The notes under the pieces: generated by a model
Databases searched by the model: none
What the model saw: only the letters and a program-made list of their open reading frames with translations
What the model was told of the DNA's origin: nothing
DNA from: Mikania micrantha
Lineage: Eukaryota > Streptophyta > Magnoliopsida > Asterales > Asteraceae
Reading direction: 5' to 3'
Assembly (NCBI GenBank): GCA_009363875.1
Contig: CM018698.1
Coordinates: 54,094,067 to 54,158,066 of the forward strand
DNA: 64,000 bases
Shown here: one piece after another, positions 1 through 10,455 of the stretch
How positions within the stretch are numbered: the stretch's first letter is position 1
Layout: every line of letters begins with the position of its first letter
Program-made: the position numbers and the translations under genes

Positions 1-79
1 ATGGAGAGATAAAAGATTATATCCCTGTTCAAACACTTGTTTTTGTATTCACTTTTGATCTTTCATCTCTCTACCAAAC

Positions 80-348
80 GTCCTGCAAATCTAGCCTACT
101 TGTTAGGGCTTCACCTTGTGACCGAGAGGTCATGGGTTCGAGTCCTGTCAGAGGCAATTTAAAGGACATCCAGATGAGGGAAAGAATCTTGAGCTTAATC
201 TTGGGTTCTGGACCAATGGGGGCGAGGGCTTACCTATTCCACGGGGTTCCCGCGCATCTGATGTGGCCGCGTCTTACCTCTGCCCGGTGGGCCCTGTTAA
301 GACAACATACGTGGTATGTAGGATCGTCATCGTTCAAAAAAAAAAAAA
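80..348 (+). mobile_element. tRNA-derived SINE, copy 1
   Basis: A 269-bp non-coding element that ends in a 12-13 A tail. It has a clear RNA polymerase III B box (ggttcgagtcc, 135-145). An exact 15-bp target-site duplication (atctctctaccaaac) lies at 65-79 and 349-363. B box, A tail and duplication together define a SINE mobilised by a LINE reverse transcriptase. The A box is weak. The last bases before the tail (cgttc) recur in the second SINE at 32373. The short reading frame across it is not a gene. Confidence 0.88.
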
Positions 349-363
349 ATCTCTCTACCAAAC

Positions 364-1881
364 ATTCATGATTTGTGGTTGGATGATGATGCGGGTTTAG
401 TTCATGTTTCCAATGACCATTTTTGTTTCTATTTTCTATTTTGGTTTTCCTTTTAATTTTTTAATTTAATTAGAAGTTTTTATGGAGAAACACACTCACG
501 ATATGCCATGTGTCGATGCACGATTTGTTCGTTTTTCTTTTAAGAAATTCATAATGGTTAAATATGTTTATTTTGGTAACATATAAAAGGGGTGGTTTAA
601 TTTAGTGGAGATGGTATACGTGACTTTTGTGGTAGAGCGGTGATGCAAGTTCAATCCATATAGATTGCATGCATACGACAATATTCAAATAATAACACAT
701 CGTATAATTAAACCGACAAAATTATTCCAAACTTTTATTTTTATTTTTTTCAATTAATATTGTAACATACATTGGAACACTTTCCTTTTTTCTATTTATA
801 AATGTAAATTCAAGTTTGTTTAACAGTTAACATCCGTTTAAGGGTTTAGATTTACATAAATGTAATATTTTATATAACAAAGTTTACACTAATGTAGTAA
901 TGTTAATGTATAAACAAACGTGAATTACACATGCATATAAAATAAGAATTTATTTTACATGTGTAACAATGATATTTAAAAAAAACACTAAGTTTGAAAA
1001 ACACTAAGTTGAATAAACGTAACATGTTTTCAAAGGCTACTATTACTATACCGTTGTAAGAGTGTGTCATTATATATTATTGATCCAATATAATACATAT
1101 ATATTATATATCTCTGTGTGTGTGTGTGTGTGAAAACTCGATTTTATAAAGAAAATTCTTAAAATTTATCTAGGCAATCAATTTTTAATCTTGAAAATAA
1201 ATATATAATCCACATTACATCACATTTGTTTATATAAATCATAAGTTTTTTATTCAATTTTAACGTATATCAAATATGTATATGATAGTGTTCAAATAAT
1301 AATCACTTCACTACGAAAGTGATAACAATTGATAACCTTCAATGATCTTACCATGAGAAGATCATCTTCATAGATTTGTCTATGCGGTGGTGGTTTACGA
1401 TTTATTGACATGCATGGTAGTTGGCGGAGTTAGGATAAACAAACTTTTCGGTAGGGTTTTATGAGATTTAAATTATCATTTGCTTATATTTTAATAGTTG
1501 ATCAATTCTTAATTAAGAAAAAAAATTAATACGAAACAACATTTGATTGTATTCAACACTTCTAAAAATACTCAATCCCATTCTTTTTGTTAGCCCTGTT
1601 ATGTTCGTATTACAAGTTTAATAGTTTTAACTTATTAATACATACTTTTGATATATTTTAATAATTGAAGTTAAAATGACTAGTTTATTAGTATTCATTT
1701 TAACTTTATAAAAATTACATTTATTTTATATTTAAAAGATTGTGTCATAAATTTTAAAAATTATAATATAAAATTAGTTTTTTTTATTATTTTAATAGAT
1801 TATAATAAAATATTAGTAAGTTTAAATTTTTTAATCAGCAACAGGTAATTTTTTTTACGACTACTATTCCTTTTCCCGGAG
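364..1881. other. AT-rich intergenic region
   Basis: No credible coding region. It is AT-rich, with a (TG)n run at about 1115-1132 and poly-T and poly-A stretches. The segment near 1140-1260 is loosely similar to 5290-5400, which suggests an old dispersed repeat. I see no LTR, TIR or tRNA-like structure. Confidence 0.6.
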
Positions 1882-2068
1882 TTGACTTTCATCAAACGTG
1901 ACATATATTCGACGTTCAAAAACACGTCCGTTTAACATAGTCAACGGCCGGATTATACCTTTTCCCTTCTTTTTTTTTTCTTTTCAAAATAATAATTAAA
2001 ATGATAAAAAAAACGTCAAAAATAGTTGGCTTGCTCCTTCAAACAATTGTATATATCATTATATAAAT
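1882..2068 (+). promoter_or_regulatory. Putative promoter of the VQ gene: two W-boxes and a TATA box
   Basis: A W-box (TTGACT) is at 1882-1887 and an inverted one (AGTCAA) at 1939-1944. A good TATA box (tatataaat) is at 2060-2068, which puts transcription start near 2090-2100. W-boxes bind WRKY factors, and VQ proteins are WRKY partners, so feedback control is plausible. Short motifs like these also occur by chance. The link is inference. Confidence 0.5.
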
Positions 2069-2297
2069 CCACTATACCCCAATATATAACAGTTAACACC
2101 CATCTGAAATACCCTCTTTGAATCCTCTAGCATCTCTTCCTTAGATCATAATTCACAGAAATACATCCAAATTTTGTCCGAATTGTGTCGCGATTTTGTC
2201 GTTAAAACATTTGTTTATCAGAATTGCGTCGCAAAAGTGTCACATAAGCAGAAATATATCAAGATTTCGTTTTCAAACGCATTTTATTTCAACTTTT

Positions 2298-2380
2298 ATG
2301 TTCTTCAATCACCAAGAATAAGATCATTCATTCTCTATTCCGGGTGTGATAAAAAGTTTGCAACTTGGATGAAAAAATGA
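2298..2380 (+). promoter_or_regulatory. Two minimal upstream ORFs in the VQ leader
   Basis: If transcription starts near 2090, the leader holds two upstream ATGs. The first (2298-2321) encodes seven residues and then stops. The second (2369-2380) encodes only Met-Lys-Lys, and its TGA overlaps the main start codon in the sequence ATGA at 2377-2380. This layout allows translation control by leaky scanning or termination-reinitiation. The uORFs are visible; their effect is inference. Confidence 0.5.
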
Positions 2381-2931
2381 GCCCTAGAAAGTTTCTTGAT
2401 GGTGATCACAAAAAACCGACGAAAACCGGAGTTATAATCAACGGTCAACGACCAACGCCATTAAAGCTCCAACAAGAATCTCACAGCATTCACAAACACC
2501 AGCAGCATCAGCAATCGAAGATCATAAAGCCGATGATAATCTACCTTCGTTCTCCAGAAGTAATCCACACCAAACCTCATGAATTCATGGCTCTTGTTCA
2601 GAAGCTCACAGGTTATTCTGGCTCTAAAGATCAAGAACAACAACAGAAGAAAACCCTAGAAGAAGATGGACATAATAATGAATTATACGATGATTCTGGT
2701 GTCACAAACGAGCGAAACGATGTTATGAAATCCAAGAGTCCGATGTTTAATACGCCTTCGAATCCTCAAATCGCTGATATTCCGCTTTTTACACCTAATA
2801 CGAGCGATTACTTCTTCTCGCCTCGACGTTTGTTGGGTTTATCGGGTATGGTATCATCGTCTCCAAGCAAGAACACTTCGTTTTCGCCTAGCTCTCTGGT
2901 TGACCTCTTGAAAAGGCTTCCTGAATGTTGA
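2377..2931 (+). CDS. VQ motif-containing protein
   Basis: A single-exon gene for a 184-residue protein. The family hallmark FxxxVQxLTG is present as FMALVQKLTG at residues 70-79, with Val-Gln at 74-75. VQ proteins are small nuclear cofactors that bind WRKY DNA-binding domains (groups I and IIc) through this motif and adjust stress, defence or developmental transcription. The start MSPRKF is the first in-frame ATG; the reading frame is open further upstream only through non-ATG codons. A basic N-terminus, a His/Gln-rich stretch (about 36-46), an acidic Gln-rich linker and Ser/Pro-rich segments (SPRRLLGLSG and the C-terminal SPSSLVDLLKRL) resemble the Arabidopsis VQ8/VQ20 type. Lack of introns and the length are normal for the family. 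No frame damage is seen. The family call is secure; the orthologue is not. Confidence 0.93.
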   Translation: MSPRKFLDGDHKKPTKTGVIINGQRPTPLKLQQESHSIHKHQQHQQSKIIKPMIIYLRSPEVIHTKPHEFMALVQKLTGYSGSKDQEQQQKKTLEEDGHNNELYDDSGVTNERNDVMKSKSPMFNTPSNPQIADIPLFTPNTSDYFFSPRRLLGLSGMVSSSPSKNTSFSPSSLVDLLKRLPEC

Positions 2932-3688
2932 TAATTAAAAGCATAGGTACACGAATTCAATGACATGTATTATATATCTTTAGTTATAGTTTAATTTCTG
3001 GGTCCATGCATAACTTAGTTAAAGATTTCAAGATGTAAGAACCAGTCCCCATTAGGGTTAATTAGGTCCATAGGGTAATCTTTTTATGACTATATGTATG
3101 TATTTGATTGTTAATTAATTTGTTCTTTGGTTATTTTATGGAATCTTGATGTAATCATATCTATGAAGTCGTCTGAAATTTGGAAAATATCTATTGGTGT
3201 TAGTGTTTTTTGTTACGTACAGGGTCGGCTCATTAGTCACAGTAGATTGATGACTAACGAGCCTATAGCTTGACGCCACCTAAAGATAAGACCGTAAAAT
3301 ATTTTAAAAAAAAAAAGTTATTATATGTATGTTAGATCAAGACCCGAAAACAGTGAATCGAGAGAAGGTACTCATTGAAACTTCAATCTTTGAAAGTTAT
3401 CTTGGATATGTTTGTTTTTGGTAAGTTTGTATGTCTGATTTAGTTGTCAATTTCAGAGTTATATTTTCTTGCACCCTATAAGCTCAATTTGGGGGCATTT
3501 GATGATGTTAAATTTTTGAAAATTTTAAGCTTATTTATAGTTTATGTGATAATCATAATTACCTATGAATCTGGTCAATATATTAGCCAGTATAGTCTTG
3601 AATCATGAAGTTTCGTTGGAAAAAAAGGTCGCTTGATTCTCATCACTATTTAAATAATGTGCCCACTGTATCAAATATTATGTTCATA

Positions 3689-3691
<3 letters not shown>

Positions 3692-3748
<57 letters not shown>
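3692..3748. repeat. (TA)n microsatellite
   Basis: About 28 TA units directly abut the left end of the fold-back MITE at 3749. Further TA, CA and CG dinucleotide runs follow its right end (4188-4216). The element appears to sit inside the array. Confidence 0.95.
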
Positions 3749-3753
<5 letters not shown>

Positions 3754-4187
3754 TGATTAAAATGAAAACCACATCTCAATGAGAAAACCGCGAAAACCAT
3801 GCAAAAATCACGTAAAAAGAACTTTTTTTTTTGAAATTTTTTTTACATGTTTGTAACACTATTGGATACATTTTTATAAAAAAAAATCAAAAAAGCGCCG
3901 ACCAAATATTTTAAAAAAAATATTTTATAAACTCACGTAAAACCTACGTAACAAAACATAATTTTTTTTTTATTTTTACGTTTTGTTACGTAGGTTTTAC
4001 GTGGGTTTATAAAATATTTTTTTTAAAAATATTTGGTCGGCGCTTTTTTGATTTTTTTTATAAAAATGTGTACAATAGTGTTACAAACATGTAAAAAAAA
4101 TTCAAAAAAAAAACTTATTTTTACGTGATTTTTTGATGGTTTTCGCGGTTTTCTCATTGAGATGTGGTTTTCATTTTATCTTTTCCC
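3749..4187. mobile_element. Fold-back MITE inserted in a TA array
   Basis: A 439-bp near-perfect palindrome. The left arm, with aaaccacatctcaatgagaa, is the reverse complement of the right arm ending in ttctcattgagatgtggttt. The arms stay complementary to a centre near 3965, including the gcgccgaccaaatattt block and its inverse. No coding capacity. The outer ends read gggtatgatt and tcttttccc. Because TA repeats flank both sides, the true target duplication cannot be separated from the microsatellite. The superfamily is unknown to me. Confidence 0.85.
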
Positions 4188-4245
4188 TATATATATATAC
4201 ACACACGCGCGCGCGCATGCACATCTATTTATATATACACACATA

Positions 4246-4407
4246 GGGAATTGTTCGAATGTTAACTCTGCCTCATTACGATAACCGAATAACTACATCT
4301 TATTACTTTGGGGTTCACACTAAAGTAAATCTAAATATGTATGTTTTTCTTATTTTTTTATTAATGTAAGTAGACCCTACATTAATTAAAAAAAAAACAA
4401 AAACATT
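4246..4407 (+). mobile_element. Half copy of a TAGGG-ended MITE
   Basis: Starts gggaattgttcgaatgttaa and matches the left half of the complete MITE at 27830-28080 through the shared block aaccgaataactacatctta. The right half is missing: the sequence runs into the second copy of the VQ 3'-flank duplication near 4408. This suggests that duplication or recombination removed the other arm. Confidence 0.7.
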
Positions 4408-5085
4408 AGAGTTAATTAGGTCAAAAGGGTAATCTTTTTATGACGATATGTACGTGATTGTTAATTAATTTGTTCTTTGGTTATTTTTTGGAATCTTGAT
4501 GTAATCATATCTATGAAGTCGTCTGAAATTTGGAAAATATTTATTGGTATTGTGTTTTTGGTTATGTAAAGGGCCGGCTCATAAGTCAAGTAGATTGGTG
4601 ACCAAAGAGCCTATGGCTTGACGCCACCTAAAGATAGGACCGTAAATTTTTTTAAAAAAAGTTATTATATGTATGTTAGATCAAGATCTGAAAACGGTGA
4701 ATTGCGAGAAGATACTCATTGAAACTTCAATCTTTGAAAGTTATATTGGGTATGTTTGTGTTTGGTAAGTTTGTATGCATGGTTTAGTTGTAAATATCAG
4801 AGTTATATTTTCTTGTACCCTATAAGCTCAATTTGGGGGCATTTGAAGATCGATGTTTTTGTCAAGTAATCAGCAAGTGATGATGATCGATGTTAAATTT
4901 ATGAAAATTTGAAATTGATTTCTAGTTTATTAGATAATCTTAGTTACCCATGAATCTGGTCAATATATTAGCCAGAATAGTCTTGAATCATGAAGTTTAG
5001 TCGGAAAAAAAAGGTCGCTTGATTCTCATCAATATTTGTATTTAAGATGTGCGACTCAATCCGATATGTTCATATAACAATATAC

Positions 5086-5690
5086 GTTCGATTGTGTCCA
5101 ATTCCTGTTACTTTTTACTCTTTTTTAACAAAAATTTCTTCTTAATTAATCTCCTCCCCCCACACACACATGATATATAGGGAAATGTTCTAAAAAAATC
5201 ATTTTGCCTGTAAAAGGTTAAAAAAGATTTTTTAAAACTTAAAAACCGACGAAAACAAACTCTAATTAAATTCATTTTTTCATTATTAAAACATGATTGT
5301 CAAACCTTAAACTTTTTCTAGGCACTTTATTTGAAATTTTAAAAATAAATATGTAATTCATGTTAAAACACATTAAAATTGGTTTGCTTATTTAAAACCT
5401 ATTTTTTTATCCTAACTTTAACGTGGTGGAACATTGATGTATCTATCAAGTAATCTGCAAGTGCAACCTCTTTTAATTACAGTAACACTTGACTCCAAAT
5501 TTGCTTTCGAATATTAATTTCCCTCCATGTCTTTGTTGCACTTTGTAGGAAGTCAAGAATCACATTTGTCTCCTCTTGATTCTCTATTTACACCTCACAC
5601 TTCATCATATTAGTATAGTTTCATGATGTGAGGATGTGTAATATAATCACCATAGATTCTAATTATATGTGTGTGTGATATATCACCTTT
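5086..5690. other. AT-rich intergenic region
   Basis: No gene is seen. A tatatagggaaatgttct start near 5175 resembles the left ends of the TAGGG MITEs, but I could not find a matching right arm. The region ends at the taatg target duplication (5691-5695) of the large Copia element. Confidence 0.5.
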
Positions 5691-5695
5691 TAATG

Positions 5696-6574
5696 TGTCG
5701 GATCGGGTTGTTAACTTCAAACAACACTTTACAAGTATTTCTTTCTACCAATCTAACAAATGTGGAATCTTTGTTAGAAGGATCTCTCAAACACTAAAGG
5801 CAAGCAAATAATCTTTGAACACAAGTAAGAACACAAGAATAAATTTCAAGCTCAAAGATATATTTCTCTCAAATGTAAGTTAAGGTTTACAACCAACAAG
5901 CACACTTATACAAGTTACAATGAGAGGTTATATAGCCAAGGCTACAACCTTATTCTCATAGGAATACAAGTTGGGTATACTGGACAATAAAACAAGAGAA
6001 AGCTTATTCTAGTATCTAAAGTGTCTTAACAGGCTAAGACACTCAATTACAATCATTACAAAAATAGACATTGACTTTACAAAAGACTAGCTAAATTCAA
6101 AAGGCATTTAAAGATTTGATCTTCAAAGGCTTCAGACAATCTTTTGCATTAAATACTGCTGAGGAGAAGTAAGGTGCTATGTCTGACTATCGGTATGTTA
6201 TCTTTGTATTTAATCAGACCAACATGTCTGTTGTCAGCACCTTTTGTACCATAAAAGGTAATCAGCTACAGTCTTTGTCAGAGGATTAACCTCGAAAGTC
6301 TTTGTCTTCAGAAGATGATAAGGAGAATCATCGGAAGCTTTTATTCTTCAGAAGCTTCAATTATTCGGAAGCTCTGAATCTTTAAATCTTCTAAGTGTTT
6401 GGCCTTCCGAAGCAGTTTGTCTTGTATAGCCTTCGGTAGGAGTAAGTTACTCTTCGGAAGCAATTCTGCTTCCGAAGAATGACTCCTTCCTTCCGAAGGC
6501 TGTTTGTCTTTGTAGAGTCCAGTACTTAGACAAATAAGAAATTGGGTGAGCATCAACCTTTATTAGTGTTTACA
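5696..6574 (-). repeat. 3' LTR of the Copia element (left copy)
   Basis: 879 bp, TG...CA bounded (tgtcggatcg to gtgtttaca on the + strand). In element orientation it starts TGTAAACAC. The U3 part (about 6290-6510) is full of CTTCCGAAG-type palindromes. It is colinear with 25674-26553, with about 36 substitutions by eye. Confidence 0.95.
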
Positions 6575-6588
6575 GTCTCCCCCTAGGC
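6575..6588 (-). promoter_or_regulatory. Polypurine tract of the Copia element
   Basis: Directly inside the left LTR. Read on the - strand it is AGGGGGAGAC abutting TGTAAAC. A purine run in this position is the plus-strand primer for reverse transcription in LTR elements. It confirms the right-to-left orientation. Confidence 0.85.
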
Positions 6589-6606
6589 TGATGCTACCAA
6601 AACTTC

Positions 6607-6957
6607 CTATATTATTCTCCTGGTTTTCCTCTCTCCCCTCAGAACCTCTGCTCGAGCCTTGACCCATTTGCTTGCAATCCTCCCATCTGGTCCATCATCA
6701 GGATTATCAAGAGGGAGTTTCTCAATGTCAAATACAAATGGCTCGGCTATGACCATTAGTTGAATCAGGTCTATCACCATTATTCCACCATTGATTTTAG
6801 TGAGTGTGAACATATTTTGTTGTGCATTAAAGCTCCACTTCACTATTGGAATGTAAGACTGAGTGTTCTTTGGATTGGCCTTAGGCTCTGCAAGTTCTGG
6901 TGTGCTTTTTGGTTCTGAGGGTTCTGGATCTGGCTCAGAGTCAAAGGAGATGGTTTT
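6607..6957 (-). pseudogene. Extra ORF of the Sirevirus-like element, C-terminal piece
   Basis: The last part of the extra ORF. It has an acidic Pro/Glu/Ser-rich stretch, then a more structured segment (KWSFNAQQNMF, then DIEKLPLDNPDDGPDGRIAS), and ends in a basic tail with a stop at 6607. A solo LTR at 6958 cuts it from its upstream part. When that LTR and one copy of its gtttt target duplication are disregarded, the reading frame continues without a shift from the piece at 8682-9600. The function of this ORF class is unknown. It is sometimes called envelope-like, but I see no membrane segment here. Confidence 0.7.
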
Positions 6958-8676
6958 TGATGTGTTGTAAAACACATCTATTTTTCCATTTGTTTTTGTT
7001 AAGTTTCAGTACCGTTTTATTCAGTTTTAGAGTCGATTTAAGCTGGTGCTTCACATTTCTGTAATTTGATGCTTGCAGGTAATAAACACGTATATTCGGT
7101 GATAAAGTACAAAGAAACAAGCTCACGGTTGGGTAAGGACGGACCCGGAAACAAGAAAAGAAGAAAACTGGATTCTGGATTCTCTCGTGCTACGCGACAA
7201 CCACAGCAAACCCTGTCGCGCTACGCTAGAGGTGGAAAAGACCAAAATACCCTCTTAAATCTCTCGCGCTACGCGACAGATTTAGAGGTATCTGTCGCGC
7301 TACGCCACAGACTTAAAATCGCAGAAAATCAGTTTTAAGCCAAAAAGTCGAAAACCCTAAAGGAGAACACGTTTTTGAACGGCTGGAGGCGACTAGGAGG
7401 ACGAAGAAAGGCTATTCTAAGGTGATTTAAAGGTTGGGAAAGCATTGGATTGAAGATTGAAGGCCTAGGATCAAGGAATTCGGGTGTTCTTCATTCGGTT
7501 TTCTTTGTTTCTTTGTTTTCTTTGATTTCTATGTTTCTCATTCACTTTAAGCAGATTATGGATTGTATTCGTATGATGTTTCTTGGCTAATCTTTTAGAA
7601 CTACCTAGGTTTTGATGATTGCACATGTTTAACATTGGTTTTTATTGGTTTTGGATTATGTTTATGTGATGAACTCATGATGTAACAAACTTGGATTGGA
7701 TTATTGGATGTTTATGTGTGTCTATGATTGTTTATGGATTGATGATTTACTCCTTGTGTGCCTTGGTGAATGTCTTTCATGTAATAGGTGCATGCTAGGT
7801 CAATTACTCTGTGTTTTTGATTATTGGATGGTTTACTACGTACGAGTTTATCATAGGAGTTATTATCTTGATATAGATATATTAGATGTGCAACCAATCT
7901 TGATAGCCGTGAGGTGAGAGATTGCCGGTTTGTCTAGGGTGTTAGATTTTCTAGTTTAGAAGCTTTGTGAGAAGATCTTTCTAGTTCATCTTATATCTTT
8001 GTTTACCGAATCCAATAGGAAAACCCAAGTCATCCCTAGCATTTAAGAAAACTGTGACTTTCGTGCTGTGAGGTAGATTGTTCAACAGTTACTTCTTAGG
8101 TGTTTTGAGATTATCGTGCTGTGAGGTAGATTGTCTAGCGGATACATTTTGAGTATAATTGGATGACCTGTGAGGAAAATCCATTTAACCGGTGGTTTAA
8201 CGGCTTCTAGGACTCTTAGTTGACAATCCTTGAGAAGGGTCGAGGGTGATCTAGGTTTCCTTTGAGTTTAGTATTTTAAGATCCCGGTATCACATTGTTT
8301 CCATTACCGATAGATTCTTTGTTGAACATGTGTAGGATTCATGCCTAGGTAGTGTTCTTTCTGCGTCTGATTTTCGTTTTAGTCTGGTGTTTTCTCTTTA
8401 GCTTTCTTTTAGTTATTCTTAGTTTTGTTAACAAAACCCCCCTCCTTATTATTATTTTATTTAAGTACAAATTTTGTATAGATAAGTCATAGAGTCTAGT
8501 TAGTACAGTCTGTAGAAGTCTGTGGGTTTGATATCCGGACTTGCTTTGTTCTGCTACATACGATAGGTACACTTGCCTGTCGGTAGCTTAGGTTTTAGAG
8601 AGTCTAGATTTATTACTTTGTGTCTATTTTAGAGTCGGTTTTTAGTTAGTTTTGTAGCTAAGCTCCGTCGACATCA
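6958..8676 (+). mobile_element. Solo LTR, Gypsy-like, 1.7 kb (family A, copy 1)
   Basis: Bounded by TGATGT and ACATCA, with an exact target duplication gtttt at 6953-6957 and 8677-8681. It interrupts the extra ORF of the Copia host in frame. There is no internal coding region, so the element was reduced to one LTR by recombination. It is clearly the same family as 47213-51224: both share aaacacatct near the left end and gatatccggactt, cgataggtacac and tgcctgtcg near the right end. The GATAGGTACACTTGCC block is typical of the 3' side of Athila/Tat-type LTRs, so I infer + orientation. GC-rich CGCGCTACGCG motifs recur at 7185-7310. Confidence 0.9.
7185..7315 (+). repeat. Repeated CGCGCTACGCGACA motif inside the family A LTR
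   Basis: Four imperfect copies of a 12-16 bp palindrome-like motif (ctcgtgctacgcgaca, tgtcgcgctacgctag, ctcgcgctacgcgaca, tgtcgcgctacgccaca) in 130 bp, in alternating inverted order. Related motifs (gcggtacgccaag) occur at the same place in the other family A copy, and a cousin motif occurs in the outer LTR at 51305-51515. Function unknown. Confidence 0.8.
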
Positions 8677-8681
8677 GTTTT

Positions 8682-9600
8682 AGTTCTCTTTCTTCTTCTA
8701 GCCATGGTCTTTCTTCTTCTCATTCGTGGTTTGTATGAGACCATGGCTTGACTCCTCTGTTCTCTGGCCTGATTGTCTTCCATATTGGAACCCACTGCTG
8801 CATCTGCTCCTGTAGTGGGCTCTGGACCTGCATCCTTAGATCCTGGATGCTCAGTTCCTCTCCTCTCATCTGCCTTAGATTGTCTCTTAGGATTAGGGTC
8901 TTTTGATTGATGTGTCTTTGCAGCCTGTTCACCCTTGTTAATCTTAATCACTGAAGAGATTGGCATGTTGTCAAGTGAGGGACTTGATGGAGGAGAGACT
9001 GGTTCTTCCTTAGGGTTTAGGGGGAACATGTTGGGGAACATGGCCTTTGTAGCCTCCCCACACATGACTTCTTCACCCTCTTTGATTCCTGCACCAGAGA
9101 TGTGTATTTCTATTCTAGCTCCTCCCCCTAAACCTAAGCCTAAGTTTAGGCTTACCCTTTGAGCCTGTATTTGCTCCATATAAGGTAACTCACTTCTAGC
9201 AATCTTCGATTTTATGTCTCTGACATGCATATCCATGGTTGAGTTCTTCATAGGGCCTAGCTGCTGAGCATGGAAGCCATATTGGAGGAGAATTGCCTTC
9301 ATTTTGTCTCTGTAGGCCCTCTCCTTTTGTTTCTTTGTTAGTATAACCATGGCTTTGGATGCAGCAGCTGCCTGTTCCTGCTGCTGCACCCTGTCCAGCT
9401 CGACAGCCATCCTTAGGAACCGACCAGAGCAACACCTCATCAATGTCATACCCTTTCTCTTGGAGAAGAGTAGAGAGTCGGATAAGCTCATCATCCAGGG
9501 AAGTGTCTGGTCGGCCCTTCTTCTTCTTTGGCATCCTCTCCTCCTGTTATGCTTCCTCCTCTAGGGTTAGCTTCCTTTTTCCGTTGTCCATCATTTTTAC
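8682..9600 (-). pseudogene. Extra ORF of the Sirevirus-like element, middle piece
   Basis: The middle of the extra ORF between two solo LTRs. Visible features are a Lys-rich start (MPKKKKGRP), Gln/Ala-rich stretches (RVQQQEQAAAASKAMV), a Gly-rich patch (LGLGLGGGARIEI) and a long polar, charged region ending in a basic RRRKRTK run. A frame change near 9410-9440 and an in-frame stop near 9545 break it. The basic clusters could be nuclear-localisation signals. That is inference. Confidence 0.65.
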
Positions 9601-10032
9601 TGTCACACCCCGAGCCAACGGGGTTGGATCGGATTCCCCGTCGGGCGGAAGATTCCCGGGGCGCGATATCGTGAGTGATAATCTTGATGATCAGATTGTT
9701 TACATTGCACATGATATAAATGAGAAATGCTAAATAGAATAGAATTACAAAGTTAAATTACATCAGTATCGTTTATAATTTAACAATGTAAATCTACCAT
9801 CAACATCATAAATTTACTATCTTGTATGTACACAGGATATACAAAATATATTGTATAATGATGTTCCCAAAAGATGCAGGTCCAAAAATACTAAGTCTTC
9901 TATCTGAAGTCCTAGTCCAAAAGCAATAACTTCTTAATTGACCTGTTCGTCACCTGAGAAGTCATGCAAAAAGATCAAGTCAACACATGGTTGGTGAGTT
10001 CATATAGTTTAGTAGTTGAAAAATAGCTTTGT

Positions 10033-10455
10033 GAACCTTTTAGGTAAAACCTTAACCTCATTAACATCACCTGTATCATCCAGCTCAGTATGCTTATATA
10101 TAGGGCATACCCCTGAGTGGAGCCTACAACCCGCCCAGACGCCATCCCACCACATACTAAGCCACATGGGACATTGGTGTTCATGACAATTAAGCATTTT
10201 ACCTACCTTTCAATTCCATTATCATCCAAGATTTAGAGCACTATGTTTAACAGTTTAAGCACACACATGATATCCTTGATAACCTCTTAGGTAACAACCT
10301 TAACCTCATTAACATCACCTGTATCATCCAGCTCGGTATGCTTATATATAGGGCATACCCCTGAGTCGAGCCTACAACCCGCCCAGTCTCCATCCCACCA
10401 CATACTAAGCCGCATAGGACATTGATCTTAATGATAATTAAGCATCTTACCTAAC
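10033..10455 (-). repeat. Duplicated TATA-box segment inside the giant LTR
   Basis: Two direct copies (about 10033-10212 and 10279-10455, offset about 246 bp) share ttaacctcattaacatcacc, gcttatatatagggcatacc and ccatcccaccacatactaag. Each has its own TATA box for the - strand. The related LTR at 38648-46169 shows one such block (45605-45730). The duplication therefore seems private to this copy or a subfamily. Confidence 0.85.

Larger units (their letters stand above)
3053..5085 (+). repeat. Tandem duplication of the VQ 3' flank (about 640-680 bp)
   Basis: About 3053-3690 is repeated at about 4408-5085. Both copies carry the same ordered landmarks: taattaatttgttctttggt, gtaatcatatctatgaagtc, ggcttgacgccacctaaaga, ttgggggcatttgaagat or a variant of it, and gtcaatatattagccag. 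The copies differ by scattered substitutions and small indels, including an extra stretch near 4855-4885 in copy 2. Each copy contains a ggccggctca-type sequence like the right end of the hAT element at 57669-58577. MITEs and a microsatellite sit between the copies. No coding sequence is seen. Confidence 0.8.

Noticed and set aside
2365..2376. Four-residue N-terminal extension of the VQ protein
   Set aside because: The extension would need a TTG start. ATG at 2377 gives the usual MSP start of this VQ type.
2174..2380. 68-codon open frame before the VQ gene
   Set aside because: It begins at TTG, not ATG, and lies in the predicted leader. Only the two tiny ATG uORFs are kept.
8658..8676. The last residues of the open frame running into the LTR as a natural C-terminus
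   Set aside because: They are encoded by the inserted solo LTR. The original frame continues at 6957.
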